In this document: positions 26,194 to 35,786 of the stretch, in pieces
Numbering within the stretch: position 1 is the stretch's first letter
Layout of the letters: every line of letters starts with the position of its first letter
From: Komagataeibacter sucrofermentans DSM 15973
GTDB lineage: Bacteria > Pseudomonadota > Alphaproteobacteria > Acetobacterales > Acetobacteraceae
DNA length: 64,000 bases
Assembly (NCBI RefSeq): GCF_040581405.1
Contig: NZ_CP137157.1
Location: 1,120,001-1,184,000 of the forward strand
Reading direction: 5' to 3'
Program-made: the position numbers and the translations under genes
Notes under the pieces: generated by a model
What the model was told of the DNA's origin: nothing
The model's database searches: none
The model's input: only the letters and a program-made list of their open reading frames with translations

Positions 26194-29100
26194 TGCCGCA
26201 AGACATGCCATCTTCCTCCGCGCCCCGCGCGGGGCGGCGCATCGCGCGGGCCTGCGCGCTGGCTGCTGGCATTCCTTTCGGGCTGGTGGCCGTGGCGCTG
26301 GCCATCGTGCTGGTGGCGGCCAATACCGGGGCGGGCCAGCGCGAGATCGAGCGCCGCCTGCCGGGCCTGACCGGGGGCAGCGTGCATCTGTCAGGGCTGG
26401 GGGGGCGTTTTCCCGATGCGCTGCATGTCCAGCATCTTGAACTCGATGACTACAAGGGCGCGTGGCTGTCGATCGATGACCTCCAGCTTGACTGGTCGCC
26501 CCTGCGGCTGCTCACGCGGCGGGCGGTCATCAGCAACCTGTCCATGGCGCGGCTGGCCATTCCGCGCCTGAGCGAGGATGACCCCGCCCACCCGCCAGAG
26601 CCTGAAAAGCCCTCGAGCGGCAGCATCCATATGGGCGTGGACATCAGGGCCGTGCATGTGGCGCGCATTGACGTGGGCGCGGCCCTGGCGCAGGTTCCGG
26701 CCGCCTTCAGCCTCAATGGCCATGCCAGCCTGGCCGATATCGCCCCGGTGCTTGACCATTTCTCGGTCGCCACCCTGCCGCCAGCCGATATCGCGCTGAA
26801 TCTGACCCGGCTTGATCATCCCGGTAGCCTCGACCTCGTAACGAAGCTGGGCAAGGCCGACGTGGCGCTGGACCTGCACGCCCGCGAAGGGGTGGATGGC
26901 TTCCTCGCCACGCTCAGCGCGGTGCCTGCCCTTGCGCCGCTTGATCTCTCGCTGGGGCTGCATGGCCCGCGCGAGAACACGCAACTCGCCCTTGCGCTGG
27001 CCACGGGAGGGATTCATGCCAGCGCGCATGGGCAACTGGGCCTGCTCGATCACCACATGGCGCTGGATGTCGCGGCCCATAGCGATGCGGTAATGGCGGC
27101 TGGCGGCACGGGCTGGCAGGGCGCGGATCTTGCCGCCCATCTGGGTGGCACGCTGGACCGCCCTACGGGCAACGGCACGCTCGACATCGACAGCCTGGCC
27201 TATAACGACACCAGCTTCACCAACCTGCATCTGGTAGCCGACGGCCTGAGCGCCCCGGTTGCGGGCCAGCCGGAACATGCGGCGGTGCACGCTACCGTAA
27301 CGGGCCTGCGCATTCCGGGTAGCCAGCCCACACTGTTTGCAGCCGATCCGCTAAAACTTGATGTGCTGTGGCGGCCCGACGCGCCCAAGGGGCCGGTCAC
27401 GCTATCGCTGTCGCACCCGCTGGCGCAGGTGACCGGGCAGGCCACCACCACGCAGCCCATGGCCGCCACCTTCCATGCTAACCTGCCCGACCTGGCCCCG
27501 CTGGCAGCGGCAGGCGGCACGGACCTGCATGGTCATGCCGCCCTTGATGGCACCATGAGCCTGTCCGCGAGGGGGCAGGACGGGCAGTTCGGCCTCGAGA
27601 GCCAGATCGTGCTTGATGGCGGCCTGCCGGTGGCCGTCGGGCTGATAGGCGATAAAGGGCATGCAAGCGTTGCGGGTACCATGACATCGGGCGGGAAGGA
27701 CGGCAATACAATCCGCTTCACCACGTTGCAGGTTCAGGGCCGGACCCTGCAACTTGATGCCACGCCCACCCGGATCGTAACCGGCACGCCGCTCAACGTG
27801 GATGCCACGGCGCATCTGGCCCTGTCGGACCTGCATGTGCTGGCGCCGACGCTGAAAGGGCACATGCAGGCTGACCTGCATGCAGTCGGGCCGGTCAATG
27901 ACCTCATGGCCAGCCTGAAAACCCAGGCCAGCATCGCGGCAAGCAACACGGCGGCGGGTGATGTGCAGGCCAGCCTGACCATGGCGCATCTGCCCCAGAT
28001 CAGGCAGGGGGAACTTGCCATTTCCGGCACGGTGGACCGCGCGCCCATACAGGTCAGCGCCCATCTGGACAGCAATGCCGATAACAGCCGCCACCTGCAG
28101 ATTGCCCAACTGGGCTGGAAGAGCCTTGGTGGCACGGCGGACATGACGCTGCCCGATGGCCACAAGGTGCCAACCGGCATGCTCGATGTGCACATGACCC
28201 GGCTGGCCGACCTGCACGACCTGACCGGGCAGGACATCAGCGGCCATGTCGCCGCCACCGTGCACACCACCAGCGCCACGGCCACGACGCCCGCAGCACT
28301 GGCCGTGAATGTGGATGGCGCCCTCAATGCCGCCATAGCCCGCATCGACCGCGTGGTGCTCAAGGGCCATGTGCTTGACCTTACGGGCAATGCGCCCACG
28401 ACCGACCTCGACCTTGTGGTGGATAACGCCCATTTCCGCGATATGGGGGGGCGGGCGCATGTTACGGCCAAAGGGCCGCTTTCGGGGCTGGATGTAAATG
28501 CCCAGTCCACGCTCGATACGCCCTGGACCGGCCCCGCAACGCTGGACATGGCGCTGGTGGCCAATATCAGCGGGCAGTCGGTGAGCGTGCGCCGCCTTGT
28601 GGCGCAGGCGCGTGGCGAGCAGGTGCGCCTCGATGGTCCGGTCAGCGTGGGGTATGGCAAGGAAATCGCGCTCGACCACCTGCGCGTGAGCCTCATGCCG
28701 CCACGCGGGCAGGCGGGCAGCGTGGAAGCCAGCGGCAAGGTCAGCCCGGCGCTTGACCTGCATGTGGCCATCAACCGCCTCTCGCCCGATCTGCTGGCGC
28801 CCTTCGTGCCCACGCTGCACGCGCAGGGCCAGCTCTCGGCCGAGGCCCGGCTGACCGGCACGCCCGCCAGCCCCACGGGCAAGGTGAGCCTGCGCGGCAC
28901 GGACCTCAAATATCACACCGACTACACATCCTCGCTCGCGCCGGCCTCGATCGAGGCCACGGCCAACCTCAATGCGGGCATGGCGCGGGTGGATGCCCAG
29001 ATCGAGGCGGGGCCGCAGGTCAATCTGGGGCTGCATGGCACGGCGCCAGTCAATAAGGCCGGGCAGATTACCCTGCAGGCCGATGGCCGGGTGGACCTGG

Positions 29101-30395
29101 CGGTGGCCAATGCCTATCTCGGCGCGCAGGGCATGCAGGCGGGGGGCAACCTGCAGGTGGCGCTGGGTGTGCGCGGCACCCCGGCCCAGCCCCGGCTTAA
29201 TGGCACGCTCAGCCTGAGCAATGGCCTGTTCCATGACTTTGGCGAGGGGATACAGCTTTCAGGCATGCAGGGCACGGTCAATGCCCTGGGTGACAGGCTG
29301 GTCATTGCAACGCTCACCGCGCAGGCGGGCAAGGGCAGCCTTGCGGCCTCGGGCAGTTATGGCGTGCTCCAGCCCGGCCAGCCGATCGACCTGCACGTTC
29401 ATGCCGATAACGCCCGCCCGCTGGCCAGCGACCTGATTACCGCCACGCTGAATGGCGACATTGGCGTAAAGGGGCAGCTTTCGAGCCGGATCGACGCCAC
29501 CGGCAACCTCACGCTCAAGCGGGTGGATATCAACATTCCCGATTCCCTGCCCAGTTCGGTTGCCCATCTGGATGTCATCCGGCCCGAGGATGAGAAAAAT
29601 CAGGACAAAACCGTCAAAGCCGCGCCGCTGGTGGTGGGGCTGGGGCTCGATGTGACCTCGCCGGGGCAGTTCTATGTGCGCGGGCATGGCCTGAATACGG
29701 AAATGCATGGCCATATCCACGCAGGCGGCACCGCCAGCGCGCCGGTGATGACGGGGGCGTTTTCGCTGGTGAAGGGCGGTTTCTCACTCGGTGGCATCTC
29801 GCTCGACTTCAGCAAGGGGCAGGTGGGGTTCAATGGCGTGGGGGTAACGCATGCCATTGACCCGACGCTGGATTTCGTGGCCGAGCGCAGCACCAATGAT
29901 GGCACGGCCCGACTCAACGTGGGTGGCTATGCCAGCGCGCCCAAAATTACCTTCTCGTCCTCGCCGCCGCTTTCGCAGGACCAGATTCTGGCCATTCTGC
30001 TGTTCGGCACCGATACGCAGTCGCTCTCGCCCACGCAGATGGCCTCCATCGCCGCCGCCGTAGCCAGCGTGAGCGGTGGCTCCGCCTTCGACCCGCTGGG
30101 CATGGTGCGCAAGACCCTGCATCTGGACCGGTTGCAGATGAGCAGTTCCTCCAACGGCTCGGGCGGGAACGATACCGGGGCCATCGAGGCGGGCAAATAT
30201 GTCATGCGCGGGGTCTATGTGGGGGCCAAGCAGGCTACATCGGGTTCAGGCACGCAGGCGCAGGTGCAGGTTGACCTGACCAAGCGGCTCAAGATCAACA
30301 CCACCGTGGGCACCGGCGGCAACGTGACCGGCTTCACCACGCCGGAGAATGATCCGGGCAGCAGTATCGGCCTGCTTTACCAGTTCAAATACTGA
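26193..30395 (+). CDS. tamB: Translocation and assembly module subunit TamB
   Basis: TamB (1400 aa) is an inner-membrane-anchored, periplasm-spanning protein of the AsmA-like bridge group. With TamA it acts in outer-membrane biogenesis, and TamB-like proteins are proposed to carry phospholipids. The N-terminus has one membrane segment (ALAAGIPFGLVAVALAIVLV). The long middle is repetitive beta-structure rich in Gly, Asp, Leu and Ala. The C-terminal DUF490/TamB domain includes SKGQVGFNGVGVTHAIDPTL and SSPPLSQDQILAILLFG and ends in YQFKY. It is coupled to tamA by a one-base overlap, and a terminator for the opposing gene follows. Confidence 0.94.
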   Translation: MPQDMPSSSAPRAGRRIARACALAAGIPFGLVAVALAIVLVAANTGAGQREIERRLPGLTGGSVHLSGLGGRFPDALHVQHLELDDYKGAWLSIDDLQLDWSPLRLLTRRAVISNLSMARLAIPRLSEDDPAHPPEPEKPSSGSIHMGVDIRAVHVARIDVGAALAQVPAAFSLNGHASLADIAPVLDHFSVATLPPADIALNLTRLDHPGSLDLVTKLGKADVALDLHAREGVDGFLATLSAVPALAPLDLSLGLHGPRENTQLALALATGGIHASAHGQLGLLDHHMALDVAAHSDAVMAAGGTGWQGADLAAHLGGTLDRPTGNGTLDIDSLAYNDTSFTNLHLVADGLSAPVAGQPEHAAVHATVTGLRIPGSQPTLFAADPLKLDVLWRPDAPKGPVTLSLSHPLAQVTGQATTTQPMAATFHANLPDLAPLAAAGGTDLHGHAALDGTMSLSARGQDGQFGLESQIVLDGGLPVAVGLIGDKGHASVAGTMTSGGKDGNTIRFTTLQVQGRTLQLDATPTRIVTGTPLNVDATAHLALSDLHVLAPTLKGHMQADLHAVGPVNDLMASLKTQASIAASNTAAGDVQASLTMAHLPQIRQGELAISGTVDRAPIQVSAHLDSNADNSRHLQIAQLGWKSLGGTADMTLPDGHKVPTGMLDVHMTRLADLHDLTGQDISGHVAATVHTTSATATTPAALAVNVDGALNAAIARIDRVVLKGHVLDLTGNAPTTDLDLVVDNAHFRDMGGRAHVTAKGPLSGLDVNAQSTLDTPWTGPATLDMALVANISGQSVSVRRLVAQARGEQVRLDGPVSVGYGKEIALDHLRVSLMPPRGQAGSVEASGKVSPALDLHVAINRLSPDLLAPFVPTLHAQGQLSAEARLTGTPASPTGKVSLRGTDLKYHTDYTSSLAPASIEATANLNAGMARVDAQIEAGPQVNLGLHGTAPVNKAGQITLQADGRVDLAVANAYLGAQGMQAGGNLQVALGVRGTPAQPRLNGTLSLSNGLFHDFGEGIQLSGMQGTVNALGDRLVIATLTAQAGKGSLAASGSYGVLQPGQPIDLHVHADNARPLASDLITATLNGDIGVKGQLSSRIDATGNLTLKRVDINIPDSLPSSVAHLDVIRPEDEKNQDKTVKAAPLVVGLGLDVTSPGQFYVRGHGLNTEMHGHIHAGGTASAPVMTGAFSLVKGGFSLGGISLDFSKGQVGFNGVGVTHAIDPTLDFVAERSTNDGTARLNVGGYASAPKITFSSSPPLSQDQILAILLFGTDTQSLSPTQMASIAAAVASVSGGSAFDPLGMVRKTLHLDRLQMSSSSNGSGGNDTGAIEAGKYVMRGVYVGAKQATSGSGTQAQVQVDLTKRLKINTTVGTGGNVTGFTTPENDPGSSIGLLYQFKY

Positions 30396-30430
30396 CCTGG
30401 GGCCAGCAGGTTCAAAAAAACAGCCCTCAA

Positions 30431-30460
30431 AACAAAACCGCTGGCACAAAGGCCAGCGGT
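30431..30460 (-). terminator. Rho-independent terminator of carD
   Basis: CCGCTGGC (30438-30445) and GCCAGCGG (30452-30459) form a perfect 8-bp stem. On the minus strand it is followed by TTTTGTTTT, as expected for the end of carD. It lies between convergent tamB and carD. Confidence 0.75.
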
Positions 30461-30491
30461 GTCTTGTCGGTATGGTGGGGATGGGGCGGGA

Positions 30492-31088
30492 TCAGGCCGC
30501 CTTCATCACCTCGGTCAGGTTTTCCAGCACTTCGGTCGGCTCCTTGCCTTCCAGCACGGCCACTTCGGCCACGAAGCGTTCCTGTGCCGCCTCGAACAGC
30601 TTGCGCTCGCTAAAGCTGCCATCAAGGCTGTCGACATTGCGGCGCAGGTCGCGCAGCACTTCGGCAATCTGCACGAGGTCGCCGGAATTGATCTTTTCCT
30701 GATAGGCCACCGCGCGGCGGGCCCACATGCCACGGCTGACATGGGGCTTGCCCTTGATGATGGCCATCGCCTTGTCCACGATCTCGCGCGAGACGATCTT
30801 GCGCAGGCCTGACTTGCGCGCCTTCGAGAGCGGGATGCGCAGCGTCATCTGGTTGCCGGGGAACGAGATCTGGATCATCTCCAGCTTCGTGCCCGCGATC
30901 TCGTCGACCCCGATCCGGTCAACGCGGCCCACGCCATGCGCGGCATAGACGATGGCATCGCCCTCGCGGAACGGATCTTCATCTTTTACAGCCGTGCTGG
31001 ACTTGGCCTCGGCTGCCGTGGTCGCGGCGGCGGTCCGCGCCATGGCATCGGTCACAGTGCCCTTCTGGGTGGTTCTGAACATGCTCAT
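30492..31088 (-). CDS. CarD-family RNA polymerase-binding regulator
   Basis: This 198-aa protein has an N-terminal CarD/CdnL/TRCF RNA-polymerase interaction domain (FREGDAIVYAAHGVGRVDRIG, then LRIPLSKARKSGLRKI) and a C-terminal helical domain (RDLRRNVDSLDGSFSERKLFE). CarD-type proteins bind the RNA polymerase beta subunit and stabilise open complexes, mainly at rRNA and growth promoters. A 40-residue Ala/Thr-rich N-terminal extension precedes the domain. ATG 31088 is chosen because GGGGTGG lies upstream; ATG 31082 is possible. It is a single-gene unit with its own terminator. Confidence 0.9.
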   Translation of the reverse strand: MSMFRTTQKGTVTDAMARTAAATTAAEAKSSTAVKDEDPFREGDAIVYAAHGVGRVDRIGVDEIAGTKLEMIQISFPGNQMTLRIPLSKARKSGLRKIVSREIVDKAMAIIKGKPHVSRGMWARRAVAYQEKINSGDLVQIAEVLRDLRRNVDSLDGSFSERKLFEAAQERFVAEVAVLEGKEPTEVLENLTEVMKAA

Positions 31089-31145
31089 GGCCACCCCATA
31101 GCATAAATTGCGCCTGTTGTCTTGAGGCGCTTGCACCGCGCGGCT

Positions 31146-32021
31146 TCAGCCCTGAACGCCCCTGACCGGGGCCAGCGGCGGCGGCGCGGGCAGCCCGCAG
31201 GACTGCATGAGGTCGATCTCGATGGTGCGCGATATGGTCAGCATGGGCATGCCGTGCGGCGTTGAGCCAAAGGGGTCCTGCAAATCGCTGCCGATCTTGT
31301 CGAGCGCCACGAACAGAAGCCCCACGAGCGATGAGCCGAGCGGCGTGATCCACCCCAGCGTCTGCACCATGGAAAGCGGCAGGATGATGCAGAACACCGC
31401 CGCCACCACCTTGGGCAGAACCGAGAACTGGATGGCCAGCGGCGTGTTGCGGATGCGCTCGAGCCCGCCCTGCGCATTGCTCATGTCAGACAGGATGCGG
31501 TCGATCTGGCCCTGCAGCGCGCCATCAATATCCATCCTGCGGCATTCCGCCTCCACCCGCAGCCCGATCTGGAACAGGATGGCGGCGGGAATGTTGGCGC
31601 GGCCTTCGATGCCGGGCTTCATGGAATCAGGCAAAAGGCGCAGCACGTCATCAATGTCATCAAGCCGGCCGAGCGCGCTGCGCAGCGCGTAGGGGTAGGC
31701 GGCCATGGCGCAGGCCAGATCCGGGCAGCCGCGCAGGATGGTGCCCGCCTGCCGCGCAAACGAGCGGCTGTTATTGGTCACGGCCCCCCACAGGGTGCGC
31801 CCCTCCCACCAGCGGTTATAGGCGGTGTTGTTGCGAAAGCTCATGAACAGTACCAGCGCCGAGCCGATGAGCGATATGGGCAGGGTGGGCTGTTCCATCC
31901 ATTCCTGATGGAAGATCTGGAACATTACAACCACGACCACATCCCACGCACAGAGCAGCACGAGCGAGAGCAGGCTCTCGCGCATGAGGATCCACAAGCC
32001 GATTTTGCGATTGATGACCAT
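31146..32021 (-). CDS. Bestrophin-family (UPF0187) membrane channel protein
   Basis: This 291-aa protein belongs to the bacterial bestrophin homologues, pentameric ion channels in the inner membrane. Family blocks visible are LIGSALVLFMSFRNNTAYNRWWEGRTLWG (the FRNN..RWWEGR core), SRSFARQAG, and PLSMVQTLGWITPLGSSLVG with LDKIGSDLQDPFG near the C-terminus. Hydrophobic helices occur near residues 15-40, 48-60 and 205-250. The ion carried is not evident; bacterial members have been described as cation channels. The gene diverges from frmA, and its leader contains a terminator-like hairpin. Confidence 0.88.
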   Translation of the reverse strand: MVINRKIGLWILMRESLLSLVLLCAWDVVVVVMFQIFHQEWMEQPTLPISLIGSALVLFMSFRNNTAYNRWWEGRTLWGAVTNNSRSFARQAGTILRGCPDLACAMAAYPYALRSALGRLDDIDDVLRLLPDSMKPGIEGRANIPAAILFQIGLRVEAECRRMDIDGALQGQIDRILSDMSNAQGGLERIRNTPLAIQFSVLPKVVAAVFCIILPLSMVQTLGWITPLGSSLVGLLFVALDKIGSDLQDPFGSTPHGMPMLTISRTIEIDLMQSCGLPAPPPLAPVRGVQG

Positions 32022-32039
32022 ATGGCGTTCCCGGACCGT

Positions 32040-32076
32040 TTGAAAAAAAGCGGGGTGCTGCTGCCAGCCCCGCTTT
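32040..32076 (-). terminator. Terminator-like hairpin in the leader of the bestrophin gene
   Basis: On the minus strand AAAGCGGGG (32076-32068) pairs with CCCCGCTTT (32055-32047) over 9 bp and is followed by a run of seven T. It ends about 20 bases before the bestrophin ATG at 32021. No gene ends here on this strand, so it is either an attenuator of the bestrophin transcript or the end of a short RNA from the gap. Confidence 0.55.
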
Positions 32077-32173
32077 CGCGCTTATCACATCCAGCGCCCG
32101 GCAGGGCAGCATGGCATGGCGCGTGGCATCATTTGTTACGCAGAGAGCTTAACGCTTTCCTGACCGGGCGACA

Positions 32174-32202
32174 TTGACGTGCCGCGCCCCAATGCCCTTA
32201 AT
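32174..32202 (+). promoter_or_regulatory. Candidate frmA promoter
   Basis: TTGACG (32174-32179) and CTTAAT (32197-32202) are 17 bases apart and lie 60 bases before the frmA start. The -35 matches the sigma-70 consensus at five of six positions and the -10 at four. A ribosome site AAGGAAAG precedes the ATG. Confidence 0.4.
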
Positions 32203-32261
32203 CGTTGCGAAGATGTACGGGCCCTGCTGCCTGTAACGCATGTTAAGGAAAGACTGCTTCA

Positions 32262-33377
32262 ATGGATGTAAGGGCCGCCGTTGCCTTCGAGGCTGGCAAA
32301 CCGCTTGAAATCGAGACCGTGCAGCTCGAGGGCCCGCGTGAGGGCGAGGTGCTGGTGGAAATCATGGCCACCGGCCTGTGCCATACCGACAAGTTCACCC
32401 TCTCGGGTGCTGACCCGGAGGGGCTGTTCCCCGCCATTCTGGGTCACGAAGGGGCAGGGGTCGTGCGCGAGGTCGGCCCCGGCGTGCGCCATCTGAAGCC
32501 CGGCGACCACGTGATCCCGCTCTACACGCCGGAATGCCGGGAGTGTAAATCCTGCCTCTCGCGCAAGACCAACCTGTGCACGGCCATCCGCACGACACAG
32601 GGCAAGGGGCTGATGCCTGATGGCACGTCGCGCTTTTCGTTCAAAGGGCAGCCGATCCATCACTACATGGGCTGCTCCACCTTCGCCAACTTCACCGTGC
32701 TGCCCGAGATCGCACTGGCCAAGATCCGGCCCGATGCCCCGTTTGACAAGGTGTTCTACATTGGCTGCGGCGTGACCACCGGCATCGGCGCCGTGCTGTT
32801 TACCGCCAAGGTCGAGGCAGGGGCCACGGTGGCCGTGTTCGGGCTGGGTGGCATCGGGCTGAACGTGATCCAGGGGGCGAAGATGGTTGGCGCCGATCGG
32901 ATCATCGGCATCGACATCAACCCCGAGCGCGAGGCCATTGGCCGCAAATTCGGCATGACCGATTTCATCAACCCCAAAGATCTTGGCCCCGATGGCGACC
33001 TTGTCGGCCATATCGTGGAACTGACCGGCGGCGGGGTGGATTACTCGTTTGAATGTGTGGGCAACCCCACGCTCATGCGCCAGGCGCTGGAATGCGCGCA
33101 TCGCGGCTGGGGGGTCTCGACCGTCATCGGCGTGGCAGGTGCAGGGCAGGAGATCAGCACGCGTCCCTTCCAGCTCGTGACCGGGCGGCGGTGGATCGGC
33201 TCGGCCTTTGGTGGCGCGCGCGGGCGCACCGACGTGCCGCGCATTGTAGACTGGTTCATGGAAAACCGCATCGACATTGACAGCCTGATTACCCACAGGC
33301 TGCCGCTCGAGCGCATCAATGAGGGCTTCGACATGATGGCGAAGGGCGAAAGCATCCGCACGGTTGTGGAGTTCTGA
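32262..33377 (+). CDS. frmA: S-(hydroxymethyl)glutathione dehydrogenase (class III alcohol dehydrogenase)
   Basis: FrmA (371 aa) oxidises the glutathione adduct of formaldehyde to S-formylglutathione with NAD. It is a zinc medium-chain dehydrogenase. The catalytic zinc ligand region is GLCHTDKF, the GHEGAG block follows, the structural-zinc cysteines are in [18 protein letters not shown], and the Rossmann motif is [16 protein letters not shown]. The class III hallmark Arg in the C-terminal [10 protein letters not shown] segment is present. fghA follows after 3 bases, completing the formaldehyde pathway. Confidence 0.95.
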   Translation: MDVRAAVAFEAGKPLEIETVQLEGPREGEVLVEIMATGLCHTDKFTLSGADPEGLFPAILGHEGAGVVREVGPGVRHLKPGDHVIPLYTPECRECKSCLSRKTNLCTAIRTTQGKGLMPDGTSRFSFKGQPIHHYMGCSTFANFTVLPEIALAKIRPDAPFDKVFYIGCGVTTGIGAVLFTAKVEAGATVAVFGLGGIGLNVIQGAKMVGADRIIGIDINPEREAIGRKFGMTDFINPKDLGPDGDLVGHIVELTGGGVDYSFECVGNPTLMRQALECAHRGWGVSTVIGVAGAGQEISTRPFQLVTGRRWIGSAFGGARGRTDVPRIVDWFMENRIDIDSLITHRLPLERINEGFDMMAKGESIRTVVEF

Positions 33378-33380
33378 TCC

Positions 33381-34235
33381 ATGAGCAAGATCACAACCCT
33401 TGAGGAACACGCAACCTGCGGCGGGCAGGTCGGTTTTTACAGCCATCCCTCCACCACGCTGGGGCTGGAGGCGCGTTTTGGCGCGTTCCTGCCCGCCCGC
33501 GCGCTGGCGGGCGAGAAGGTGCCGGTGCTGTTCGTGCTGGCCGGCCTGACCTGCACGCAGGAGACCTTTCTCATCAAATCAAACGCCGTGCGCTTTGCTG
33601 CCGAGCACGGGCTGGCGCTGGTCGCCCCCGATACCTCGCCACGCGGCGCTGGCGTGCCGGGCGAGGACGAGACATACGACCTTGGCACCGGGGCCGGTTT
33701 CTACCTTGATGCCACCACGCCAGCATGGCGGACGCATTACCGCATGGGCAGTTATATCGATACGGAACTGCCGCAACTGGTGCAGGAGCATTTTGCCGTT
33801 GATGGCGCGCGACGTGGCATCATGGGGCATTCCATGGGCGGGCATGGCGCGCTGGTGCATGCGCTCACGGCGCCCCAGGAATGGAAGTCCGTCTCGGCCT
33901 TTGCCCCGATCTGCCACCCGGCCATCGTGCCGTGGGGCGAGAAGGCGTTTGCCGCCTATCTTGGCCCGGACCGCAAGGCCTGGGCGCGGCATGATGCGAC
34001 GCTGCTGCTTGAAGCAGGTCATACCCACCCCACCACCATCCTGATCGATCAGGGTGCGGCGGATCAGTTCCTGCACAATCAGCTCAGGCCCGACCTGCTG
34101 CGCGTGGCGGCAGGTGCTGCGGGGCAGGGGCTACAGTTGCGCGAGCATGCGGGGTATGACCACTCCTACTGGTTCATCCAGTCTTTCGTGGCGGAGCATA
34201 TCAAGCATCATGCCGCGATTTTGGGTGCGCTCTGA
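33381..34235 (+). CDS. fghA: S-formylglutathione hydrolase
   Basis: This 284-aa serine hydrolase of the esterase D family splits S-formylglutathione to formate and glutathione, the step after FrmA. The nucleophile elbow is GHSMGGHGA, and the family's TCTQETFLIKSNAVRFAAEHG and YDHSYWFIQSFV (catalytic His) blocks are clear. Length is typical. It is in an operon with frmA and ends at a partial copy of the interspersed element that can act as terminator. Confidence 0.95.
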   Translation: MSKITTLEEHATCGGQVGFYSHPSTTLGLEARFGAFLPARALAGEKVPVLFVLAGLTCTQETFLIKSNAVRFAAEHGLALVAPDTSPRGAGVPGEDETYDLGTGAGFYLDATTPAWRTHYRMGSYIDTELPQLVQEHFAVDGARRGIMGHSMGGHGALVHALTAPQEWKSVSAFAPICHPAIVPWGEKAFAAYLGPDRKAWARHDATLLLEAGHTHPTTILIDQGAADQFLHNQLRPDLLRVAAGAAGQGLQLREHAGYDHSYWFIQSFVAEHIKHHAAILGAL

Positions 34236-34257
34236 ATTGCTGTAGGATTCAAAAGAA

Positions 34258-34299
34258 ACGCCGCCTTTTGAAAAAAGGCGGCATCCAAAAATTTTTACG
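34258..34299. repeat. Interspersed inverted-end element, copy 4 (right half only)
   Basis: Only the inner hairpin (GCCGCCTTTTGAAAAAAGGCGGC) and the right end CATCCAAAAATTTTTA are kept; the left arm is missing. It lies between convergent fghA and yjbQ and forms a GC stem flanked by A and T runs, suitable for termination both ways. Confidence 0.65.
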
Positions 34300-34303
34300 C
34301 TTT

Positions 34304-34723
34304 TCATTCACCCATCAGGTGCAGCACGATCTCGCGCCGGTGGGGGCGGGCGCGGTGCTCGAACAGGTATAACCCCTGCCATGTGCCCAGAACCGGCCTG
34401 CCACTGGCCACGGGGATGGAAAGCTGCGTGTTGGTGAGCATGGCGCGCAGATGGGCGGGCATGTCATCCGGGCCTTCATCATCATGGATGTAGCGACCGG
34501 GCTGCTCGGGCACGAGGGCCTCGAAATACCGCTCTATGTCCGTGCGCACGGTCGGGTCGGCATTTTCCTGCACGCATAGCGATGCGGAGGTATGGCGGCA
34601 CCACAGGGTGAGCAGGCCGGTTTCAATGCCGCTGTCGCGCACCCAGGCCAGCACCGGCCGGTCGATCGGAACCAGCCCCTTGCCCCGCGTGCTCACCTGA
34701 AGGCTGTGCAGTTCCTGGCGCAT
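34304..34723 (-). CDS. yjbQ: YjbQ family protein (UPF0047)
   Basis: This 139-aa protein belongs to the UPF0047/YjbQ family. The signature is LWCRHTSASLCVQENADP in the middle, with HDDEGPDDMPAHLRAML and GTWQGLYLFEHRARPHRRE near the C-terminus. The E. coli member has weak thiamin phosphate synthase activity, and the physiological role is unresolved. There is no signal peptide. It is followed upstream by trpS on the same strand with 19 bases between. Confidence 0.9.
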   Translation of the reverse strand: MRQELHSLQVSTRGKGLVPIDRPVLAWVRDSGIETGLLTLWCRHTSASLCVQENADPTVRTDIERYFEALVPEQPGRYIHDDEGPDDMPAHLRAMLTNTQLSIPVASGRPVLGTWQGLYLFEHRARPHRREIVLHLMGE

Positions 34724-34742
34724 GGGGCGGTTCCTTTCGGGT

Positions 34743-35738
34743 TTATTTCAGGAAGCCGATCAGTGCCTCGGCTTCCGATACGATGGGCTCGGCAATGACG
34801 CGGGCGCGGTTGGCTCCTTCGCGCAGGGTGTCGCACAGGAAGCCGGGTTCCCTGAGCAGGCGCTCCGTCTCGGCGGCGATGGGGCAGACAGCGCCTACCA
34901 CCACCTCGGTCAGCGCCGCCTTGAACGGGCCAAAGCCCTGGCCGCCAAACTGCCGGAGCACATCCGTAACGGGCATATCGGCCAGAGTGGCATATATGGT
35001 GACAAGATTGCGGGCCTCGGGCCGGTTTTCAAGGCCTGCTTCCTCTGATGGCAGGGCTTCGGAATCGCTTTTGGCGCGCTTGATCTTGTTGGCGATGGTA
35101 TCGGCATCATCCGTCATCTCGATCCGGCTCTGGGCGGAGGGATCGGATTTGGACATTTTCTTGGTGCCATCGCGCAGGCTCATCACGCGCGCGCCCTGCG
35201 GCGGAATGAGGGCCTCGACCTGCGGGAAGAACTCCACCCCGTAATCATGGTTGAATTTCTGGGCAATGTCGTTGGTCAGTTCAAGGTGCTGCTTCTGGTC
35301 TTCGCCCACCGGCACCGCCGTGGCCCTGTAGGCCAGGATGTCGGCTGCCATGAGGTCGGGATAGACATACAGCCCTGCGGAATGCTTCTCGCGGTCCTTG
35401 CCCGCCTTGTCCTTGAACTGGGTCATGCGGTTGAGCCAGCCCAGGCGCGCAACACAGTTGAAAATCCACCCCAGCCGGGCATGCGCGCTGACAGCGGACT
35501 GGTTGAACAGGATATGCTTCTGCACATCAATGCCCGAGGCCAGCAGCACGGCGGTCTGGGCCAGTGTCTGCTGGCGCAGGGTGGCGGGGTCCTGCCATGT
35601 GGTGATGGCGTGCATGTCCACCAGGCAGAAGATGCACTCATGGTCGCGCTGGAGCGCAACCCAGTTGCGTATCGCGCCCAGGTAGTTGCCAAGCTGCGGG
35701 ATACCGGTCGGCTGAATGCCGGAAAACAGGCGTTGCAT
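34743..35738 (-). CDS. trpS: Tryptophanyl-tRNA synthetase
   Basis: TrpS (331 aa) charges tRNA-Trp. It is a class I synthetase with the HIGH-like motif in [17 protein letters not shown] and the KMSKS motif in [12 protein letters not shown]. The length and order match bacterial TrpS. It may be transcribed with yjbQ, which follows after 19 bases. The lipid-anchored cytochrome gene lies 48 bases upstream on the same strand. Confidence 0.97.
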   Translation of the reverse strand: MQRLFSGIQPTGIPQLGNYLGAIRNWVALQRDHECIFCLVDMHAITTWQDPATLRQQTLAQTAVLLASGIDVQKHILFNQSAVSAHARLGWIFNCVARLGWLNRMTQFKDKAGKDREKHSAGLYVYPDLMAADILAYRATAVPVGEDQKQHLELTNDIAQKFNHDYGVEFFPQVEALIPPQGARVMSLRDGTKKMSKSDPSAQSRIEMTDDADTIANKIKRAKSDSEALPSEEAGLENRPEARNLVTIYATLADMPVTDVLRQFGGQGFGPFKAALTEVVVGAVCPIAAETERLLREPGFLCDTLREGANRARVIAEPIVSEAEALIGFLK

Positions 35739-35786
35739 AAAAGTATTTTCCGTTTATTTGCCCGCGCCGGTCAAGGTGCGCGGTGG

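Noticed and set aside
32085-32132. Leader peptide gene of 15 codons before the bestrophin terminator
   Set aside because: No Shine-Dalgarno, no run of one amino acid codon typical of attenuation; too short to separate from chance.
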